From assembly GCF_017875235.1 (NCBI RefSeq), contig NZ_JAGGMI010000017.1:26882-90881 (forward strand): a stretch of 64,000 nucleotides of DNA. Direction: 5' to 3'. Below, piece by piece: positions 61,039 to 64,000 of the stretch. The stretch comes from Asticcacaulis solisilvae. GTDB lineage: Bacteria > Pseudomonadota > Alphaproteobacteria > Caulobacterales > Caulobacteraceae. The notes under the pieces are model-generated. The model was not told where the DNA came from, did not search any database, and was given only the letters and a program-made list of their open reading frames with translations. Numbering within the stretch: the stretch's first letter is position 1; every line of letters starts with the position of its first letter. The translations under genes and the position numbers were made by a program.

Positions 61039-62340
61039 ATGAAGAAATATATGATCTGGGCCGGACTGGCGCTGGCCTTCGCCGCGCCGCTGTCTTCGTT
61101 CGCGCCCTTCGCCGCGGCCGAAACCGTTCGTTGGGCGCCTCGCCCCGAGGATCGGGCCAACAAGAGCCTGATGGCCAGCTATTTCGAAGGCGACTGGACC
61201 ACGCCGCTCGGTAAAATGACCGTCAAACGCACCGGCGCCGGCGACGTCGACCACTGGATCGGCCACATCTATCGCGATGGTACGGACGAACCGGCCTTCG
61301 TGTTCGAGGACCTGGTGCCCAGCGAGGACGCCTCGGGCCTCACCGGCACCTGGCGCGAAGTGGCCTCGACACAGAAGCGCAATATCCGCCTGGTCCTGAA
61401 CTTCAACGACGGCGACAGGTTCGCGGCCGGATCGGAAGGATATATCGGCGGCCTGGTCGAACTCACCGGCACGCGCGGCTATACGCCGCCGCGGTCGAAC
61501 GTCCATGGCTCAAGACTGCTTGACGGCAACTGGTGCACCGAGGTCGGCCTGCTGCGCGTCCGCGTCGGCGGCGAGAATGCCGTCGGCGGCATGTTCTCCG
61601 ACGACGGCAAGGTCACGCAATACCTGATGGACATGAAGCCGACCGCCGACAATCGCGGGCTTGAAGGCACCTGGTATTCGACCGCCGCCGGCTCGGTGCG
61701 CGAATGGGTCAGCATGGCACCATCAACGGATGGCCGCGCCATGACGGCCAGCTTCGGCGGCAGCACCGGCGTGCACGGCAGGCGTGTCCTCAATGGCGTG
61801 CTGAAGTCGACCGAATCCCAGCCGGCGCCGGACATTTGCATCGCGCACGCGCCCAACCCTGGCGGCGGCGGTCCCGCCCCGCAACCCCAGCCGCAGCCGC
61901 AGCCGCAGCCGCAGCCTGAACCCCAACCCGGACCGCAGCCACAACCGCAGCCCGAGCCTGAGCCCGATACACCGGAAGCCTACCGGTCGCTGAACAAGTT
62001 CGACGTCCGCTTGGACAAGGTGATCGAAGCGCGCGGCTATCCGACGCGTCAGGTCCATGTCTTTGTGACGATCAAAAACGCCACGACCACGCAGCAGTAC
62101 ATCACTTCCGGCTTCATGCGGGCCGTGCTGACCGACACCGAGGGTGTGGGACAGGAACGCAACCAGGTCTGGCGCGCCAATGTCGAACCGGCGGCGCTAT
62201 TCAACAACACGCCGGTCGTGAAGCCTGGTGCCGAGCTGGCGATCCGCTACGTCTTCATGCCTGACGAGGGCGCCGTTCCCGCGAACCTGACGCTGAGCGA
62301 AGGCGGCAAGACCCTCGAATTTCCTGTTACCGGCTTCTGA
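61039..62340 (+). CDS. exported modular protein with modules X, Z and Y-like (cluster gene E)
   Basis: 433 aa from the ATG at 61039; a TTG at 61024 directly after the upstream stop is the alternative. The signal peptide (KKYMIWAGLALAFAAPLSSF) is cut near AAA-Glu. Module X follows at once (28-154, RWAPRPEDRANKSLMASYFE), nearly identical to that in the phospholipase-like protein. Module Z (155-265, SRLLDGNWCTEVGLLRVRVG) looks like a further beta-barrel repeat. A Pro-Gln repeat linker (coding region near 61880-61960) leads to a diverged module Y (318-433, NKFDVRLDKVIEARGYPTRQ). It is probably a surface or periplasmic binding protein. Confidence 0.82.
   Translation: MKKYMIWAGLALAFAAPLSSFAPFAAAETVRWAPRPEDRANKSLMASYFEGDWTTPLGKMTVKRTGAGDVDHWIGHIYRDGTDEPAFVFEDLVPSEDASGLTGTWREVASTQKRNIRLVLNFNDGDRFAAGSEGYIGGLVELTGTRGYTPPRSNVHGSRLLDGNWCTEVGLLRVRVGGENAVGGMFSDDGKVTQYLMDMKPTADNRGLEGTWYSTAAGSVREWVSMAPSTDGRAMTASFGGSTGVHGRRVLNGVLKSTESQPAPDICIAHAPNPGGGGPAPQPQPQPQPQPQPEPQPGPQPQPQPEPEPDTPEAYRSLNKFDVRLDKVIEARGYPTRQVHVFVTIKNATTTQQYITSGFMRAVLTDTEGVGQERNQVWRANVEPAALFNNTPVVKPGAELAIRYVFMPDEGAVPANLTLSEGGKTLEFPVTGF
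61885..61945 (+). repeat. CAGCCG simple repeat encoding a Pro-Gln linker
   Basis: Tandem CAGCCG-type hexamers with a few CCCGAA changes encode the Pro-Gln linker between modules Z and Y of cluster gene E. The tract is prone to length change by slippage. Confidence 0.7.
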
Positions 62341-62351
62341 AAGTCCATATC

Positions 62352-63281
62352 ATGATCCGCAAAGCCTTAGTTTTATTGCTCGCCTCGACCTGCCTTACGG
62401 CCACGGCGCATGCCGCCGAACCCGGCGACACCCGCGCCGGCACCATAGAGGTTACCGTCACCTATACCGGCACGGCCAAATGGTCGCGCGGCGGCGAACG
62501 GGGCTCGGTCGTCCATGACCGCAAGCTGACCTATCGGATGCCGGTCATCGGCTACTACATGGGCGCCTCCGGCTGGAAGGAGATCGACGATCGCCTGCCG
62601 CCGCCGATCGAAGGCGAATTGCCTGAGCAGAACGTCACCGAAGCCGATATCGCCGACCTGTCCAGCGCCATGGCAGCCGCCGAAGCCCGCTGCGGCGATG
62701 ACGAAGACTGCTTCGTCGAAGCCTTGAAAGGCAAGGCCGCCCGCATGCAGGCCGAAGGCAAGATCACTGTGCCGGCCAACATGCCGAAGATCAACGCCCC
62801 GGACCTGACCCGCTTCCTGGTCATCAATCCGTCCGACTGCGCCCATGCCACCGCCACGGCCAGCATCAATGATCGCTACGAAGGTGTGCGCCTCGATGGC
62901 GGCGAAGGCGACGCGGGCCTGAGGCCCTACGCCTACTCCGAAACCGGCACGGTGACGCATACCGGTGACCACACCGGCGCCCATCACTGCCGTTTCAACG
63001 CCGTCGTCGACACGGTCGCGGGCACCTACAGCCTGTTCGTACCGGTAACCGCCCCGGTCGAGACGCAACGCTCGGACGTGGAGGAAACGGCCCGGCGCTA
63101 TGTCACCCATAGTTCAAGCACGGTCGCCCCCGACAGCCACACGCGCTGGCTGGACCTCAAGCTTCCTGCGGGCGGCAAGGTCATGACCGGGCGGCGTATC
63201 ATTGAGAATATCGACAATAGCGATCCTGAAAACGGCGCCCCCCTTCGCGCCGTCATCGACTGGAAACTGACGCTGAACTGA
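62352..63281 (+). CDS. exported protein of unknown function (cluster gene F)
   Basis: 309 aa with a signal peptide (IRKALVLLLASTCLTATAHA). Beta-rich ends (GTIEVTVTYTGTAKWSRGGE; GTYSLFVPVTAPVETQRSDV) flank a helical middle (DIADLSSAMAAAEARCGDDE). Cys residues occur as CGDDEDC and in NPSDCAHATA/HHCRFNAV. I recognise no family. It follows gene E by 11 bases and is part of the same operon. Confidence 0.8.
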   Translation: MIRKALVLLLASTCLTATAHAAEPGDTRAGTIEVTVTYTGTAKWSRGGERGSVVHDRKLTYRMPVIGYYMGASGWKEIDDRLPPPIEGELPEQNVTEADIADLSSAMAAAEARCGDDEDCFVEALKGKAARMQAEGKITVPANMPKINAPDLTRFLVINPSDCAHATATASINDRYEGVRLDGGEGDAGLRPYAYSETGTVTHTGDHTGAHHCRFNAVVDTVAGTYSLFVPVTAPVETQRSDVEETARRYVTHSSSTVAPDSHTRWLDLKLPAGGKVMTGRRIIENIDNSDPENGAPLRAVIDWKLTLN

Positions 63282-63291
63282 GGAGACAGCC

Positions 63292-63834
63292 ATGCGCACC
63301 ATCATCATCTGTATCGTCATGCTGAGCGCCGCATCCGCGCAGGCCGCGGCCTTAAGCGACGTCGCCGGCCGCTGGGCACAGTCGAGCAGCGGCAAGGAAC
63401 TGGTCCTGCAGTCGAAGATCAAGCTGCAGCCGAATGTTTCCGGCGGCTTCGGCACCAGCCTCGGCGGCTCGGTCGGATTCGGCTCCATGACCAAGACGAC
63501 CGTCGTCACCGAAGCCGTGCCCGCCCATGTCGACCGCCGGATGGAACTCAAGCTGGCGACGGATGGCGGTTTCACCTGGACGATCGTCAAGACCGAGCCG
63601 GTCGATGCCACCTGCACCCGCACCGTCCGCCAGGAAAAACACGGCAAGGCAAGGCTGGCCAGCGGGTCGCTGGTATTCGACGTCGCCGGGGGCTCGGAAA
63701 CGTTTGAGAAAAGCTGCGGCGGCACGGGCCGAACCGCCCTTCCCGCCAGCCGGGAGGCCTACAGGCTGACACTCGACCAGGGGCGCATGACACTTGCCGA
63801 CGGCGCCTCCAAATGGGTCTTCGCCCGCAACTGA
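63292..63834 (+). CDS. exported protein of unknown function (cluster gene G)
   Basis: 180 aa with a signal peptide (RTIIICIVMLSAASAQAA). The sequence starts with a calycin-like GRWAQSSSGKELVLQ and has a Gly/Ser-rich loop (GGFGTSLGGSVGFGS) and strands ending in TLADGASKWVFARN, suggesting a small lipocalin-type barrel like parts of cluster genes C and E. GGAGACAG lies before the ATG. It is the last gene of the secreted cluster. Confidence 0.78.
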   Translation: MRTIIICIVMLSAASAQAAALSDVAGRWAQSSSGKELVLQSKIKLQPNVSGGFGTSLGGSVGFGSMTKTTVVTEAVPAHVDRRMELKLATDGGFTWTIVKTEPVDATCTRTVRQEKHGKARLASGSLVFDVAGGSETFEKSCGGTGRTALPASREAYRLTLDQGRMTLADGASKWVFARN

Positions 63835-63885
63835 CGCGTCATTTTCCACGCGTCAGACATAGCCCCCCGCCGGGCGAAGCGGAAA

Positions 63886-63907
63886 GCGGCTGTCTTCGGA
63901 CAGCCGC
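63886..63907 (+). terminator. UUCG hairpin after the secreted cluster
   Basis: GCGGCTGTC and GACAGCCGC enclose a TTCG tetraloop, 52 bases beyond the stop of gene G. No U tract follows, so termination is likely but not certain. Confidence 0.55.
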
Positions 63908-63961
63908 TCAGACTGCTGACAAACCTCTGGCGTAAGTCGGGGGTTTCTGATTCATTGAGGT

Positions 63962-64000
63962 ATGCTCAAAGCGCCGTCAGCCGAACAAACTGCCCTTGAG
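63962..64000 (+). CDS. possible start of an IS1182-type transposase, cut by window end
   Basis: An ATG at 63962 opens MLKAPSAEQTALE, which resembles the N-terminus of IS1182-family transposases (MLK-PS-EQ-ALE). The 50 bases before it (GACTGCTGACAAACC at 63910) could hold the element's left end. Only 13 codons are visible, so this is tentative. Confidence 0.35.
   Translation, partial: MLKAPSAEQTALE

Noticed and set aside
60475..61506. 343-aa open frame on the - strand
   Set aside because: It is antisense to cluster genes D and E and is composed of low-complexity Gly/Arg/Ala runs.
61885..61945. CRISPR-like tandem array
   Set aside because: It is a hexanucleotide repeat inside a coding linker with no spacers.

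Overview
The window is GC-rich, densely packed DNA from an alphaproteobacterium, most likely a member of the Caulobacteraceae such as an Asticcacaulis- or Caulobacter-like organism. This is inferred from the large TonB-dependent receptors of the Xanthomonas/Caulobacter type, a receptor-linked tryptophan-halogenase-like flavoprotein, a TadG-like pilus protein and many exported carbohydrate-active enzymes. I see no rRNA, tRNA or CRISPR array.

Layout. 1-1.8 kb: the end of a Tad pilus-type gene coupled to a response regulator. 1.8-3.5 kb: a two-gene ABC-2 exporter. 3.7-8.6 kb: a FadR-type regulator, a large TonB receptor and a small helical protein, with FadR-like GGTC/GACC boxes upstream of the receptor. 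8.9-13.9 kb: a FecI/FecR/FecA-like surface-signalling operon (receptor with STN domain). 14-16.9 kb: an unknown gene, then a DMT exporter divergent from a MocR regulator with a TGTACCGGTACA palindrome between them. 16.9-20.8 kb: an exported rhamnogalacturonan lyase (PL4), a truncated prolyl-oligopeptidase propeller and a CE15-like esterase in one operon. 21-25.9 kb: the glyoxylate shunt (ScfR/RamB-like regulator, isocitrate lyase preceded by a coupled 55-codon leader ORF, a small conserved-looking ORF, malate synthase). 26-44.2 kb: a pectin side-chain locus with an exported SDR, GH106 alpha-L-rhamnosidase, two GH43 enzymes, a GH93/sialidase-like propeller, three GH5-like paralogues, a TonB receptor, a flavin-dependent halogenase-like protein, an exported aldose 1-epimerase and a DgoR-like FCD regulator. 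Seven similar AT-rich 6-3-6 sites lie in the promoters of this locus and suggest one regulon. 44.3-48.4 kb: a complete CUT1 sugar ABC importer. 48.6-49.3 kb: a deletion scar holding two gene fragments and a repeat. 49.4-50.8 kb: an alkaline phosphatase.

50.8-63.8 kb is the most unusual region. A response regulator and a soluble hybrid histidine kinase sit beside a run of seven exported proteins of mostly unknown function. One has a zinc-dependent phospholipase C domain whose predicted mature N-terminus is the zinc-ligand tryptophan. Three of the proteins share two kinds of C-terminal beta-rich modules joined by Pro/Gln-rich linkers. A bipartite motif (ACAACTGTTGCA, then GCACGTGTGACGGC after exactly 18 bases) occurs four times: once facing the kinase operon and three times facing the secreted-protein genes. 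I read this as a self-contained, two-component-controlled secretion-product regulon that I do not recognise from described systems.

A 100-115 bp repeat made of two hairpins abuts the 3' end of all three intact TonB receptor genes and marks the deletion scar at 48.9 kb. A 249 bp MITE-like inverted repeat lies at 40.4 kb, and the last 39 bases may begin an IS1182-type transposase.
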